64,000 bases of DNA from Salinicola lusitanus (GCF_003206045.1 NZ_PZJM01000006.1:304781-368780), one strand, 5' to 3'; shown: positions 43,918 through 53,463, counted from the first letter of the stretch. The notes: generated from the sequence alone by a model not told the origin. Made by a program: numbers and translations.

Positions 43918-45783
43918 TCAGAAGCTGAGCTTCACGCCACCTTCGAGATAGCGGTCCTGGGTGTTGTAGCCATCCACCAGCTGATAATCCTTGTCGAAGG
44001 CGTTTTTCAGCTTGGCAAACAGTTCGACGGTCGGCGTGACCTGCCAGGCGGTGCGCAGGTCGACCACGCCGTAGCCGGCCGTGGTGGTGTCGCCGTAGGG
44101 AAAGGAGAACTGGGTGTCGCGGCGGTCGCCCGCGGCGCGCAGGGTGGCGCCAACGGACCAGGCAGCGAGGCTGTAGTCGGCATCGACCCGGCCAAATGTC
44201 CTGGCGCGGCGCTTGAGTCGGTCGCCGGTATCGCGATCCTCTGGATCCTGGTGAGTCAGGCTGGCGCGCAGGGCGAAACCGCCGCGCTGCCAGCCGCCGC
44301 TCAACTCGACGCCCCGGATGCGCGCTTCATCGACGTTGTAGGGAATATAGGTCGTCGGGTCGTAGCTGATCAGGTCGTCGATCCGGCTTTCGAACACGGA
44401 CACCCGAGCGTCCCAGGGGCCGCGGTCCAGGGCCCAGAAGGCCTCCAGTGTCTTCGAGGTCTCGGCGTCGAGATCGGGGTTGGTGCCGTAGGGTCCGTAG
44501 AGGTCGATCAGATTGGGCGCCTTGAAGGCGGTGCCGTAGCTGACGCCGATTCGTTGGAACCGGGTCAGGTGATAGGCATAGCCGAGATTACCGGTCGTCT
44601 CGTCGCCGAACCGCGAATCATCGTCGTAGCGCAGTGAGCCCGACACCTCGTGGGGACCATATTGACGCTGGACCATAGCGTAGAGGCCATAGTTCTCGCG
44701 GCTATCCTTTTGATATCGCGAACCATAGGCGTAATCGTCGTAATCGAGACGCTCCTCGCGATAGTCGACCCCGAGCACGTCGACGCCATTTTGCCGCGTG
44801 AAGCGGTGCTGCAATCCCAGCTCGTTGCGGTGTGACTCGGTGCGGCTGTTGCGCTCGCCGGCGTAACGCTCCTCCCGCTGCTCGTCGAAATGACCCGCGG
44901 TGAGAATCATGTCCCAGTCGGTGTCGAGCGCAACGTCGAGCTGACCGCCGAAGGTCTGCAGGTAGCCCTTGGTCCGGCAGTCCTGGGACGCGCCCAGGGC
45001 GCTGGCGGGATAACAGTCATCATAATCGGTGTCGAAATTCTGGCGCAGGGCATTGAAGCTGAAGTCGACCCGATCGCTGAAACGGTGAGAGAGGCCCAAT
45101 TGACCACCGCTGCGTTCGAAGCCATCCCGCTCGCCGCTGGTGTCGGCCTCGGTGGCGTTGAAGCCGTCGCCGTCGCGGCGAAACAGGGTGGCGTTAAGGC
45201 GGGTGTCGTCGTCTCCCGTGGAGACGAACAGATTCTGCTTGTTGGTGCTGTTCTCCCCGACTCTCAGGTTCAGCGCGCCTCGAGTGCCATCGCCGCCGCG
45301 CCGGGTGAATATCTGGATCACGCCGCCGATGGCATCGGCGCCATAGGCCGCCGCTCGTGGGCCGCGGACGATTTCGATGCGGTCGATCGCTTCCGGCGGC
45401 AGGAACTCCAGGCTGGCACCGCCGCTCGTCGCCGAGTTGATCCGAACGCCATCGACCAGCACGACGCTATGATCGGATTCGCTGCCGCGCATGAACAGGC
45501 TGGTGAGACTGCCCGGCGCGCCGGTCTGGGCGATTTCGATGCCGGCGCGACCCTGCAGCAGTTCGACCACGCTGTCGGCCTGGCTGCGCTCGATCTCGGC
45601 GCGGTCGATGATGGTGGTGCTGGCCAGCACGTCGGCCTGCGATTGCGGCAGGCGATTGGCGGTGACCTGGACGTCGTCGAGCTGCTGCTGTCGGGCCGAG
45701 ACCTGCTGGGCATGGGCCGGCAGCGTGGCCATGGCCACCGTGAGCGCGAGGCTCGAGATAACCGCGCTTTTCTTGTAACGCAT
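43918..45783 (-). CDS. btuB: TonB-dependent vitamin B12 receptor BtuB
   Basis: A 621-residue outer-membrane transporter: signal peptide (AVISSLALTVAMATLPAHA), TonB-box-like DDVQVTANR, plug domain with SLFMRGSESDHSVVLVDGVRIN and IEIVRGPRAAAYGADAIGGVI, then a 22-strand barrel ending in a terminal aromatic, GGVKLSF. The size and plug are BtuB-like. A cobalamin riboswitch in its leader makes the substrate assignment strong. ATG 45783 has GGGGA about 9 bp upstream. Confidence 0.93.
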   Translation of the reverse strand: MRYKKSAVISSLALTVAMATLPAHAQQVSARQQQLDDVQVTANRLPQSQADVLASTTIIDRAEIERSQADSVVELLQGRAGIEIAQTGAPGSLTSLFMRGSESDHSVVLVDGVRINSATSGGASLEFLPPEAIDRIEIVRGPRAAAYGADAIGGVIQIFTRRGGDGTRGALNLRVGENSTNKQNLFVSTGDDDTRLNATLFRRDGDGFNATEADTSGERDGFERSGGQLGLSHRFSDRVDFSFNALRQNFDTDYDDCYPASALGASQDCRTKGYLQTFGGQLDVALDTDWDMILTAGHFDEQREERYAGERNSRTESHRNELGLQHRFTRQNGVDVLGVDYREERLDYDDYAYGSRYQKDSRENYGLYAMVQRQYGPHEVSGSLRYDDDSRFGDETTGNLGYAYHLTRFQRIGVSYGTAFKAPNLIDLYGPYGTNPDLDAETSKTLEAFWALDRGPWDARVSVFESRIDDLISYDPTTYIPYNVDEARIRGVELSGGWQRGGFALRASLTHQDPEDRDTGDRLKRRARTFGRVDADYSLAAWSVGATLRAAGDRRDTQFSFPYGDTTTAGYGVVDLRTAWQVTPTVELFAKLKNAFDKDYQLVDGYNTQDRYLEGGVKLSF

Positions 45784-45967
45784 GTGATGTGATCCCCAAC
45801 TGCGTGGCGCCATCGACTACCGCCGCTGGTGGGGCGAGGCCGATGGTGCTGAATCCTGACGAGAACGCAATGGGAGGACGGACGTGACGAAGCCCGCCCC
45901 GGGCGTCAGTGCACTCGGGCAGGTGGGGTCGTCACTGGATGAGCCCTCCGCATCAACCAGTGAAGAG

Positions 45968-46200
45968 AAACGCGCCGGTCTCCGGACTCTCGCGGGGTGA
46001 CCCTCGGGTCATCCGATACACACGCCTTCCCATGACCCCGGACGTTCCCTTGACACGAACGCTTTCGAATCGATATCCGGTGGATCACAGTGGCTGGATG
46101 GCTCGATGGCGCATCCCGGTGGTATCCAGGGAAATGCAACATTCCCAACGCGATTACCGTTGCGGGGGCAGTGCGGGGTTCTCACCCGCTTCCCGTGCAC
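45968..46200 (-). promoter_or_regulatory. Cobalamin riboswitch in the btuB leader
   Basis: On the minus strand the conserved cobalamin elements appear in order: GGGAA (46190-46194) with GGTGAGAA, CCCCCGCAACGGTAA (46154-46168), GCCACTG (46088-46094), GGGAAGG (46025-46031) and the B12 box AGTCCGGAGACCGGC (about 45974-45990). It ends about 185 nt before the btuB ATG. Binding adenosylcobalamin would lower btuB expression. The expression platform is not obvious: no T-tract terminator follows, so translational control is more likely. Confidence 0.93.
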
Positions 46201-46324
46201 ACGTCTCTCGACGGGGCGGATTGTCGCAGCTTCCTTCCCACAAGTGAATTCAGGATCGGCAGGGATGGCCGATGGCATTCCTGCGCGGGGCGGCGCTCGC
46301 GGCGCCGCGACCCGGGGCGAGTCG

Positions 46325-47179
46325 TCACGGCGTCGGCGAGTTCGATTCCTGAAGCACCAGCTCCACGCGGCGATTGCTGGCGCGACCGGTGGGGGTGTGG
46401 TTGCTGGCCAGGGGGTGGGTCGAGGCGTAGCCGATCGCCCGTAGCCGGTCGCCGTCGATACCGGCCAACCGCAGTACGCGCACCACCGCCGAGGCTCGCG
46501 CCGCCGAGAGCTCCCAGTTGGAGGGGAAGCGCGGGGTCGAGATCGGGACGCTGTCGGTATGGCCTTCGACCGAGATGGTGCCGTTGAAAGCCTGCAGTGT
46601 CGGGATCAGCCGTTCGACCAGTTGTCGGCCGCTGTCGCTGAGCCCCACGGCGCTGCTGTCGAAGAGCAGGTGATCCTGGATCCGCAGGTTGAATCCGTGG
46701 GGAATCGCGGTGACCTCGACGCCGTCGATCTGCGGCAGTGCGGCTGTGGGCGTGGCGTCGGGCAGGTCGAACAGCGGCACGCTGAACACCATCGGTGCCT
46801 CGGCCACCCTTTCTTCTGGGACCGCGACCGGGCCGGGCGAATAGAAGCCGACATCACTTGCCAGCGGCGCCGGGGCGAGCTGTCGCGGCGGGCGATAGAA
46901 CTCGCCGACGGTCGCGGCGGGGAGAGGCGCCGGGGGGCGAACCGCCGGCACGTGCAGCGGCAGGGCCGTGACCGCGGGCGTCTCGAGGTCGCGATCGACG
47001 AGCTGGCCGCCGTAGAGCGCCAGCATCAGCACGAAGAAGGTGATCAGCAGCATGAGCATGTCGAGATAGCTCATCAGCCAAGAGTCGCTCTCGCTGCTGC
47101 GGCCGGCGTCGTCGAAGGGGCCGTCGTCGAACAGCAGGTCGGAGAAGGGGCCGCCGGGGGAGATCGCGGCCAGGCTCAT
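46325..47179 (-). CDS. MotB-like stator protein with OmpA domain
   Basis: A 284-residue inner-membrane protein with one N-terminal helix (SWLMSYLDMLMLLITFF) bearing the ion-binding aspartate D40 as in MotB/PomB. A long Pro-rich linker with plug-like region follows, then a C-terminal OmpA peptidoglycan-binding domain (ISVEGHTDSVPI, NWELSAARASAVVRVL, GRASNRRVEL). It overlaps the MotA-like gene by 4 bp. No flagellar genes are nearby. The N-terminal 30 residues are acidic, unlike typical MotB. Confidence 0.88.
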   Translation of the reverse strand: MSLAAISPGGPFSDLLFDDGPFDDAGRSSESDSWLMSYLDMLMLLITFFVLMLALYGGQLVDRDLETPAVTALPLHVPAVRPPAPLPAATVGEFYRPPRQLAPAPLASDVGFYSPGPVAVPEERVAEAPMVFSVPLFDLPDATPTAALPQIDGVEVTAIPHGFNLRIQDHLLFDSSAVGLSDSGRQLVERLIPTLQAFNGTISVEGHTDSVPISTPRFPSNWELSAARASAVVRVLRLAGIDGDRLRAIGYASTHPLASNHTPTGRASNRRVELVLQESNSPTP

Positions 47180-47994
47180 GCGGATTCGGCCGCGGCGTCG
47201 GCGGGCTGCGGGCGTCGCGCGTCGCGCATCTCGTCGCGATGTTCGGCACGGTAGGTGTTCAGCGCCTCCTCGATGAACGCCGGCAGACGACGCTTGCTGA
47301 CCATCATGATCCCTTCGAGAAGCAGCGTCATGGCCATCAGCCGGGCCTCGGTGCGGCGTTCGAGCTTGACCGCGATCGGCTTGAACAACAGGTTGGCCAG
47401 CAGAATGCCGTAGAAGGTCGACATCAGTGCCACCGCCAGGCGTGGGCCGATCACCGCCAGGTCGCCGGCCTGGATCACCTCGAGCATGTTGATCAGTCCG
47501 ACCAGCGTGCCCAGCATCCCGAATGCCGGCGCATAGACCGCCATGGTGCGCAGGATCTGCGCCTCGGTGCGCTCCTTGGCCTTCACCCGCACCATGCGCC
47601 AGCGCAGCATTTCACGGATCTCCTCCTCCCGGGTGTTGGCGATCACCATCTGTATGCCGGTCCGCAGGAAAGGGTTGGTGGTGCTCTCCAGTGCGCCTTC
47701 GATGGCGCGGATATTGCCACGGCTCCAGTGGCGCGACATTTCGATCAACTGCTCGAGGTCGCTCTCCAGCTCGCTGGCCTGGGGCTCGCGTCGAAACACG
47801 ACGGCGATCTGGCGGCACAGCCGCTGCATCTCCCGAAGCGGGTAGCTGATGAAGCTGGCCGCCAGCGTGCCGGTAAGCACGATCGCGAGCCCCGGCAGGT
47901 TGAAGAAGCTGCTCGGGGCCTGAGCGGTGAATAGCACGACGGTCGCCAGCAGCAGTGCGCTGGCGATGATGCCGATGAGCGTGGATGGGTTCAT
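47176..47994 (-). CDS. MotA/PomA-like stator protein
   Basis: A 272-residue membrane protein with four helices: TLIGIIASALLLATVVLF, FFNLPGLAIVLTGTLAASFIS, YAPAFGMLGTLVGLINML and VALMSTFYGILLANLLFKPIAVKLERR, the last two carrying the MotA/TolQ/ExbB channel motif. The loop between is cytoplasmic and charged, as needed for rotor contact. With the downstream MotB-like gene it forms an ion-driven stator, either flagellar or a gliding/ExbBD-type motor. ATG 47994 starts at the family N-terminus. Confidence 0.9.
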   Translation of the reverse strand: MNPSTLIGIIASALLLATVVLFTAQAPSSFFNLPGLAIVLTGTLAASFISYPLREMQRLCRQIAVVFRREPQASELESDLEQLIEMSRHWSRGNIRAIEGALESTTNPFLRTGIQMVIANTREEEIREMLRWRMVRVKAKERTEAQILRTMAVYAPAFGMLGTLVGLINMLEVIQAGDLAVIGPRLAVALMSTFYGILLANLLFKPIAVKLERRTEARLMAMTLLLEGIMMVSKRRLPAFIEEALNTYRAEHRDEMRDARRPQPADAAAESA

Positions 47995-48078
47995 GAACGG
48001 CTCGCGACCTGGAAAACGGGCATGGTGCACATCTTATGCCCAGGAAGGCGCCGTCAAAGGTTCTAATTGGCGGGTGTA

Positions 48079-48879
48079 TCAGGCGCTTTTTGTCTCCGAT
48101 GCGCGGGCGGCGGCCTCTCCCGCGTGGACGACGAAACGCGTGGGATCATCGCTGATCACGCCATCGACGCCCCAGTCCCAGAGCTTTTCGAAGGTGACCG
48201 GGTCGTTGGCGGTGTAGCAGAACAGCTTGATCTCCTCGTCGGCGATCTCCTGGGCCCGCTTGATCTTCAGCTTGCGCCAGTCCAGGTGCAGGCTGTAGGC
48301 GGAGAGCCGCTCGGTCTCCAGCCACCAGCGCTTGGGAGCCTTGTCGTCGAGCACGCCGAGGCGCAGCCGGTCGGGATCGGACTCCAGTGCCCGTGCCGCC
48401 GTGAGGGCGTGACGATCGAACGAGGAGACGATCAGTTTCTCCGCCGGCAGCGCTTCCAGCGTCGGCGGCAGGGCGGCCTGCACGAGCTCGATGGCGTTGC
48501 GGCCGCGACAGACCTTGAGTTCCAGATTGAGACCCAGGCCGAGTCGCGTGATCAATGCCAGCATCGCTTCCAGGGTCGCCATGGCCTCGCCCCGATACTG
48601 CGCGCCGAACCAACTGCCGGCATCCAGCTTGGCGGCGCTCTCGGCATCCAGCTTCACCAGCTTGCCACGGCCATCGGAACAGCGCTTGATCCCCGCGTCG
48701 TGCCAGATCACGGGGGTGCCGTCGCCAAGCAGCTGGACGTCCAGCTCGACCCACTCGCAACCGGCGTCGTACGCCGCCTGCACGGCCGCCAGGGTATTTT
48801 CGGGGGCGCGTGCGGACAGGCCGCGATGCGCGATGTAACGGGGGGCGTCGCTGGCTGGCGCGGTCACACTCTGAGTCAT
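48079..48879 (-). CDS. ugpQ: Glycerophosphodiester phosphodiesterase
   Basis: A 266-residue GDPD TIM-barrel enzyme hydrolysing glycerophosphodiesters to glycerol-3-phosphate. IAHRGLSARAPENTLAAV gives the catalytic His and Arg-Gly-Pro/Glu-Asn region. VELDVQLLGDGTPVIWHD carries the metal ligands and second His. No signal peptide, so cytoplasmic as UgpQ. ATG 48879 follows GGAGACC at about 12 bp; longer frame to 48990 is not supported. It appears monocistronic. Confidence 0.9.
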   Translation of the reverse strand: MTQSVTAPASDAPRYIAHRGLSARAPENTLAAVQAAYDAGCEWVELDVQLLGDGTPVIWHDAGIKRCSDGRGKLVKLDAESAAKLDAGSWFGAQYRGEAMATLEAMLALITRLGLGLNLELKVCRGRNAIELVQAALPPTLEALPAEKLIVSSFDRHALTAARALESDPDRLRLGVLDDKAPKRWWLETERLSAYSLHLDWRKLKIKRAQEIADEEIKLFCYTANDPVTFEKLWDWGVDGVISDDPTRFVVHAGEAAARASETKSA

Positions 48880-49180
48880 TGCGTCGAGGTCTCCGGCGAC
48901 TACCGTCTGCGGCACTCGCCAACAATCCATGTTCCAGTGATAGAGAGTTCCCCTGTCGCGGCGCTGGCGCACCGAGGCGCTGCGGATCACACCGGGGAAA
49001 TGCAGGCGCGGCCATGGGGCGCCGTGCCAAGGGTTGACCTTCGGCTACGCGGGGGCCGTCGTCAAGCTGAACCGTCGGATGAGCACCGCAAACGTTCAAG
49101 CGTAGCGGTGCCGGGGCGTCAGGCGGGAAAAATAGCGCACCAAGATGACGATTGCGTGATCCCGCCATCGATTTTCATAT
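48880..49180. other. Left part of a 433-bp intergenic region before the siderophore receptor gene
   Basis: No supported gene. The frames that cross this stretch lack similarity and cover it only in shadow. The GDPD promoter presumably lies in the left part, but no convincing -35/-10 pair is seen. The right end, with the Fur box and receptor promoter, is described separately. Confidence 0.4.
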
Positions 49181-49199
49181 GAGAATGTTTATCGTTAGT
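49181..49199. promoter_or_regulatory. Fur box
   Basis: GAGAATGTTTATCGTTAGT matches 13 of 19 positions of the GATAATGATAATCATTATC Fur consensus, well above random. It overlaps the -35 side of a promoter whose -10-like AATAAT is at 49223-49228, and lies 114 bp before the receptor ATG. Iron-replete repression of the island downstream is inferred. Confidence 0.7.
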
Positions 49200-49203
49200 T
49201 GTT

Positions 49204-49228
49204 GCGTTTGCATATTGTTTGCAATAAT
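49204..49228 (+). promoter_or_regulatory. Candidate promoter of the siderophore receptor operon
   Basis: AATAAT at 49223-49228 is a 5/6 match to TATAAT. The expected -35 region is covered by TTGTTG or TGTTGC around 49199-49205, which is weak and overlaps the end of the Fur box. The layout suits Fur repression. Confidence 0.45.
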
Positions 49229-49312
49229 GCGCCGCCAGTCTCTCCCGGCCAGTCGGCGCGGGGCGAGGCGAGGTTGAAAAATAACGACGAGAAAATCGGC
49301 GAGAGGCGGATC

Positions 49313-51475
49313 ATGCGGATGAACGGCGAGAGGGTATTACTGGGAACGTTGCTGATATCGGCGGGGTGGGGCGCGGCGGCGCAAGTCTTGGCGGCCGATG
49401 CCGCTTCCACCACGGCGGACGTCTCGAACGAAACGATGGTCATCACGGCGACGCGCTCCGGTGCCGAGCGACAGGACTCGCCGCAGGTGATTCGCGTGAT
49501 CACGCGCGAGGAGCTCGAACAGCAGCAGCGGATCACCTCTGACTCGTCGGAGATGCTCAGCAACCTGCTGCCGGACTATTCGCCCCCGCGCCAGAAGATG
49601 AGCGGGAGTGGCGAGACGCTGCGCGGGCGGGCGCCGCTGGTCATGATCGATGGCATCCCACAGTCCAACCCGTTGCGCCCCACCGGGCGCGAGCTGCACA
49701 CCATCGACTTCTCGATGATCGACCATATCGAGGTCATCAAGGGGGCGAACGCCACCAATGGCCTGGGTGCGGCCGGTGGCGTCATCAACCTGATCACCAA
49801 GCGTCCCGAGCCGGGCGCGTTCACTCAGCACTTCGAGGCCGAGGTGACCACGCCGACGTCGGGGCTGGACGGGGATACCACCAGCTATCGCACCAACTAT
49901 GGTTTCAGTGGCAACAAGGACGCCCTCGATTATCTCTTTTCGTTGAGCTATGAGGATCAGGGGCTCTACGTGGATGGGGACGGCGATCCCATCGGCGTCG
50001 ACAATACCCAGGGCGATCTGATGGACTCCGACGCCTACGACGTGTTCGGCAAGGTCGCCTACTGGTTCGACGATGACCGGCGGCTGCAGTTGAGCGTCAA
50101 TCACTATCGCCTCGAGGGGCAGAACCACTACGTCAGCGTCGCGGGCGATCGTGAAGCAGGGGTGCCCACCACTTCGGAGCGTGGTGACCCCGAGGGCCAC
50201 AGCCAGTACAACAGGGTCTGGACCACGGGCATCACCTGGGACGACTACGATCTGGCGGGAATGCACTTGAACGTGCTGGGCTTCTACCAGGATTACGAGT
50301 CGCTGTTCGGTGCCACCGATTCGGGGTCGTTCCAGGATTCTGCCATCGCGCCGGTGGGCACGCTCTACGACCAGACGATGGCGGAGACGCAGAAATACGG
50401 GCTCAAGACGTCGCTGACCAAGGATGGCCTTTGGGACGACCGCATCAAGCTCACGCTTGGTTTTGATGTCATGCGTGATGACACCGAGCAGTATCTGTGG
50501 GGCACGGATCGCACCTATGTGCCCAAGGTGAAATACACCGATCTGTCGCCATTCATGCAGGTGGATTTCAGTCCCATCGATTCGCTGACGCTCTCGGCCG
50601 GTGCGCGCTACGAGTATGCCAAGCTCGATATCGACAGCTACCGAACCGTCGCCGCGAATAACGGTGTCGAGGTCGAGGGCGGTTCGCCCGACTTCGAGGA
50701 GACGCTCTACAACGCCGGGGTGGTATGGCGTCCGGTCCAGCACTGGAGTCTGTTCGCGAACTACGCCGAGGGCTTCGTGATTCCCGACGTGGGCCGCGTG
50801 TTGCGTGGCATCAGCACGCCTGGGCAGTCGGTCGACAATTTCTCGAACCTGCGGCCCATCGTGACCGATAACGTGGAGACCGGCGTGCGCTACGACGACG
50901 GGCGGCTAAACGCCGAGTTGAGCTACTACGTCTCGTCTTCCGACTTCGGTTCGCGAATCGCGACGCAGGGCGACGCCTTTGTCATGCAGCGTGAAGAGAC
51001 ACGGATCGATGGCATCGAGGCTTCGGTGGGCTACCAGTTCAACGAGGCGCATTCCGGCAAGTTGGCGTACTCCCACATGCGGGGACGTTATGACAGCGAC
51101 AACAATGGCACGCTGGATGCCAAGCTGGATGGCCTGAACGTCTCTCCCGATCGTCTCGTCGCCAGCTGGTCGGCCCAGTGGTCGCCGTTGTGGACGACCT
51201 TCGTGCAGCTCAACCACGCCTTCGACAAGGACTTCGACGATAGCGGCAACGGCTGGGATCGTGATTTCGATGGCTACACCCTGGTCGACGCTGCCGTCGG
51301 TTACCAATTGCCGGTGGGCGAACTGAACGTCGGCATCGCCAACCTGTTCGACAAGCAGTACATCACCTACTACTCCCAGAGCGCGCTCGATAGCCCCAAT
51401 GCCGGCTACATGAACGATCGCTATTTCGCGGGGCGCGGACGGACGCTGTCCGTGGGCTACAGTGTCGACTTCTAA
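49313..51475 (+). CDS. TonB-dependent siderophore receptor
   Basis: A 720-residue outer-membrane receptor: signal peptide (LLGTLLISAGWGAAAQVLA), TonB-box-like ETMVITATR, plug domain with APLVMIDGIPQSN and IEVIKGANATNGLGAAGGVINLITK, and a 22-strand barrel ending GYSVDF. ATG 49313 follows GAGAGG at 49301-49306. A Fur box lies upstream, and an iron-complex ABC system plus FhuF-like reductase follow. The ligand class cannot be read safely from sequence. The barrel is somewhat divergent from BtuB in this window. Confidence 0.92.
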   Translation: MRMNGERVLLGTLLISAGWGAAAQVLAADAASTTADVSNETMVITATRSGAERQDSPQVIRVITREELEQQQRITSDSSEMLSNLLPDYSPPRQKMSGSGETLRGRAPLVMIDGIPQSNPLRPTGRELHTIDFSMIDHIEVIKGANATNGLGAAGGVINLITKRPEPGAFTQHFEAEVTTPTSGLDGDTTSYRTNYGFSGNKDALDYLFSLSYEDQGLYVDGDGDPIGVDNTQGDLMDSDAYDVFGKVAYWFDDDRRLQLSVNHYRLEGQNHYVSVAGDREAGVPTTSERGDPEGHSQYNRVWTTGITWDDYDLAGMHLNVLGFYQDYESLFGATDSGSFQDSAIAPVGTLYDQTMAETQKYGLKTSLTKDGLWDDRIKLTLGFDVMRDDTEQYLWGTDRTYVPKVKYTDLSPFMQVDFSPIDSLTLSAGARYEYAKLDIDSYRTVAANNGVEVEGGSPDFEETLYNAGVVWRPVQHWSLFANYAEGFVIPDVGRVLRGISTPGQSVDNFSNLRPIVTDNVETGVRYDDGRLNAELSYYVSSSDFGSRIATQGDAFVMQREETRIDGIEASVGYQFNEAHSGKLAYSHMRGRYDSDNNGTLDAKLDGLNVSPDRLVASWSAQWSPLWTTFVQLNHAFDKDFDDSGNGWDRDFDGYTLVDAAVGYQLPVGELNVGIANLFDKQYITYYSQSALDSPNAGYMNDRYFAGRGRTLSVGYSVDF

Positions 51476-51529
51476 TCAATGGCGCGGCAAGCGACCTGGC
51501 CCTGGGGATCGGTGGCAGGCAAGGGCCCG

Positions 51530-52441
51530 ATGACACGGCGTGAGTTATTGGTCATGGCACTGGCCCTGGGGGTGGCGCCTGGTGTGGCATTCTCCGCAGG
51601 CGACAAGCGCGACGCTTCCGCGCCACGCATCGTGACGCTATTTCAGGGCGCTACGGATACGGCGGTAGCGCTGGGGGTGGTACCGGTCGGGGTCGTCGAA
51701 TCGTGGCTCGACAAGCCGATCTATCCTTACCTGCGCTCGGCGCTGTCGGAGACCACCCTGGTTGGCCTCGAGACTCAGCCGAGTCTCGAGGACATCGCGC
51801 TGCTCGGGCCCGACCTGATCGTGGCGTCACGCTTTCGTCACCAGCGCATCGAACCGCTGCTCTCCCAATTGGCGCCGGTGGTGATGTTCGATGAAATCTA
51901 CCGCTATCGGGAGACGCTGACGGTGATGGGGGAGGCACTGTCCAGGCAGGCGAACGCGGCGGCGTTGTCGACCCGACTCACGCGACGGCTGTCGTGGTTG
52001 CGTCGGCGCCTGCGCGAGCATTTCGGGGCGCGCTGGCCGGTGACGGTGTCCCTGCTCGACATCCGTGCCAATGAGGTGCGCAGCTATCTCGCCGAGAGCT
52101 TCGGCGGATCGGTTCTGGCCGCATTGGGTTTTCGCTGGAACGATGCGCAGCGTGGTCTTTCCGGCGTCTCGCTCAAGCTGAGCGGCGTCGAGGGCCTGCC
52201 GGCGCTGGATGCCGACGTGTTCTTCGTCATGCGTCACGGTCGCGGTGCCGCCGTGGCGGACCACGAGCGTCGATTGAGAGCCCACCTGCTATGGCAGCGG
52301 ATGGCCGCGCCGAGTCAGGGCGAAGTCTGGGAAATCGATGCCATCGACTGGAGCCTTTCCGGAGGCATCCTGGGCGTTTTCGCCATGCTCGACGACATCG
52401 ACGCCTGGTTGACGGACGCGGAACGGCGGGGGCGGACATGA
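51530..52441 (+). CDS. Iron-siderophore ABC transporter binding protein (FecB/FhuD type)
   Basis: A 303-residue class III binding protein. MTRRELLVMALALGV is a twin-arginine-like signal start followed by AFSA. LFQGATDTAVALGVVPVGV and LGLETQPSLEDIALLGPDLIVAS-type segments are typical of the family. An alternative start is ATG 51479, which adds 17 residues; neither has a perfect ribosome-binding site, though AAGGG precedes 51530. Its stop overlaps the permease start by 4 bp. It carries the ferric-siderophore from the receptor to the permease. Confidence 0.88.
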   Translation: MTRRELLVMALALGVAPGVAFSAGDKRDASAPRIVTLFQGATDTAVALGVVPVGVVESWLDKPIYPYLRSALSETTLVGLETQPSLEDIALLGPDLIVASRFRHQRIEPLLSQLAPVVMFDEIYRYRETLTVMGEALSRQANAAALSTRLTRRLSWLRRRLREHFGARWPVTVSLLDIRANEVRSYLAESFGGSVLAALGFRWNDAQRGLSGVSLKLSGVEGLPALDADVFFVMRHGRGAAVADHERRLRAHLLWQRMAAPSQGEVWEIDAIDWSLSGGILGVFAMLDDIDAWLTDAERRGRT

Positions 52442-53463
52442 GTGGCGATGTCGGTCTGGAATCGACGCGCGCACGGTTCTGGGTCGCGCCGGGTCTACTT
52501 GTATTGTCGCTCGTGCTGGTGATGTCGGTCAGCCTGATGGCCGGGCCGCAGTGGTTTGGCTTCGGCAAGCTCTGGCACGCGCTCTGGTCGCCGTCGCCGA
52601 CCAATGTCGATGATCTGCTGATTCGTACCACACGGCTGCCGCGGACTTTGCTGGCCGCGGTGGTCGGAGCCAGCCTCGGGGTGGCGGGTGGCATCATGCA
52701 GACGTTGACACGCAACCCCCTGGCCGCACCCGGCCTGCTGGGGGTCAACGCCGGCGCGCTGTTCGTCGTCGTCGCCCTTGCCACGATGGGAGGTGGCTTG
52801 TCGGCAGCGGTGGCCAACCTGGGAGCATTCGTCGGTGCGGCGCTGGCGGTCGCGCTGGTATGGAGCCTTGCCATGCGCCGAGGTCCAACTGCCGGGCCGC
52901 TGCGGCTGCTGCTGGCCGGCGCGGCATTGACGGCGCTGTTCCATGCCTTCAGTCAGGCGCTTCTGGTGGTCGATCAGCAGGGCCTGGATTCGGTGCTCTT
53001 CTGGCTTGCCGGCTCGGTCGCCGGCCGGCCGCTCACGGACACCTGGCCGATGCTGATACTGGCGCTGGTGGCGCTACTGGCTTGCGTGCCCTGGCTACGC
53101 CAATGGAACGTGCTGGCGGCCGGGGAGGCAGTCGCCGTGGGCGCCGGGGTATCCGTGAGGCGTCTGCAGTTGGCATCGATCACGCTGATCGTGCTGCTGG
53201 CGGGGGCCTCGGTCAGCATGGCGGGCAATATTGCCTTCGTCGGTCTGATCGTGCCTCACATGGCGCGGCGTCTGTCGACGCCGGATCATCGTCATTGGCT
53301 CCCGCTGGCCGCATTGATCGGCGCCGTCCTGCTGCTGTGTGCCGATATCGCCGCGCGGACGTTGATCCCGCCCGGTGAGGTACCGCTGGGTGTGATGACC
53401 GCGCTGGTCGGTGCCCCGTTTTTCATGCTGCTGGTGAGACGACAGGGCGTTCGCCATGGCTGA
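52438..53463 (+). CDS. FecCD-family iron-siderophore permease, first copy
   Basis: A 341-residue protein with about 9-10 transmembrane helices. TRLPRTLLAAVVGASLGVAGGIMQTLTRNPLAAPGLLGVNAGA is the family signature stretch (listed here in parts: RLPRTLLAA, GGIMQTLTRNPLA). GNIAFVGLIVPHMARRL is the ATPase-contact loop. The gene overlaps the binding protein stop by 4 bp and the second permease by 8 bp, so translation is coupled. The two permeases likely form a heterodimer. Confidence 0.93.
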   Translation: MSGDVGLESTRARFWVAPGLLVLSLVLVMSVSLMAGPQWFGFGKLWHALWSPSPTNVDDLLIRTTRLPRTLLAAVVGASLGVAGGIMQTLTRNPLAAPGLLGVNAGALFVVVALATMGGGLSAAVANLGAFVGAALAVALVWSLAMRRGPTAGPLRLLLAGAALTALFHAFSQALLVVDQQGLDSVLFWLAGSVAGRPLTDTWPMLILALVALLACVPWLRQWNVLAAGEAVAVGAGVSVRRLQLASITLIVLLAGASVSMAGNIAFVGLIVPHMARRLSTPDHRHWLPLAALIGAVLLLCADIAARTLIPPGEVPLGVMTALVGAPFFMLLVRRQGVRHG

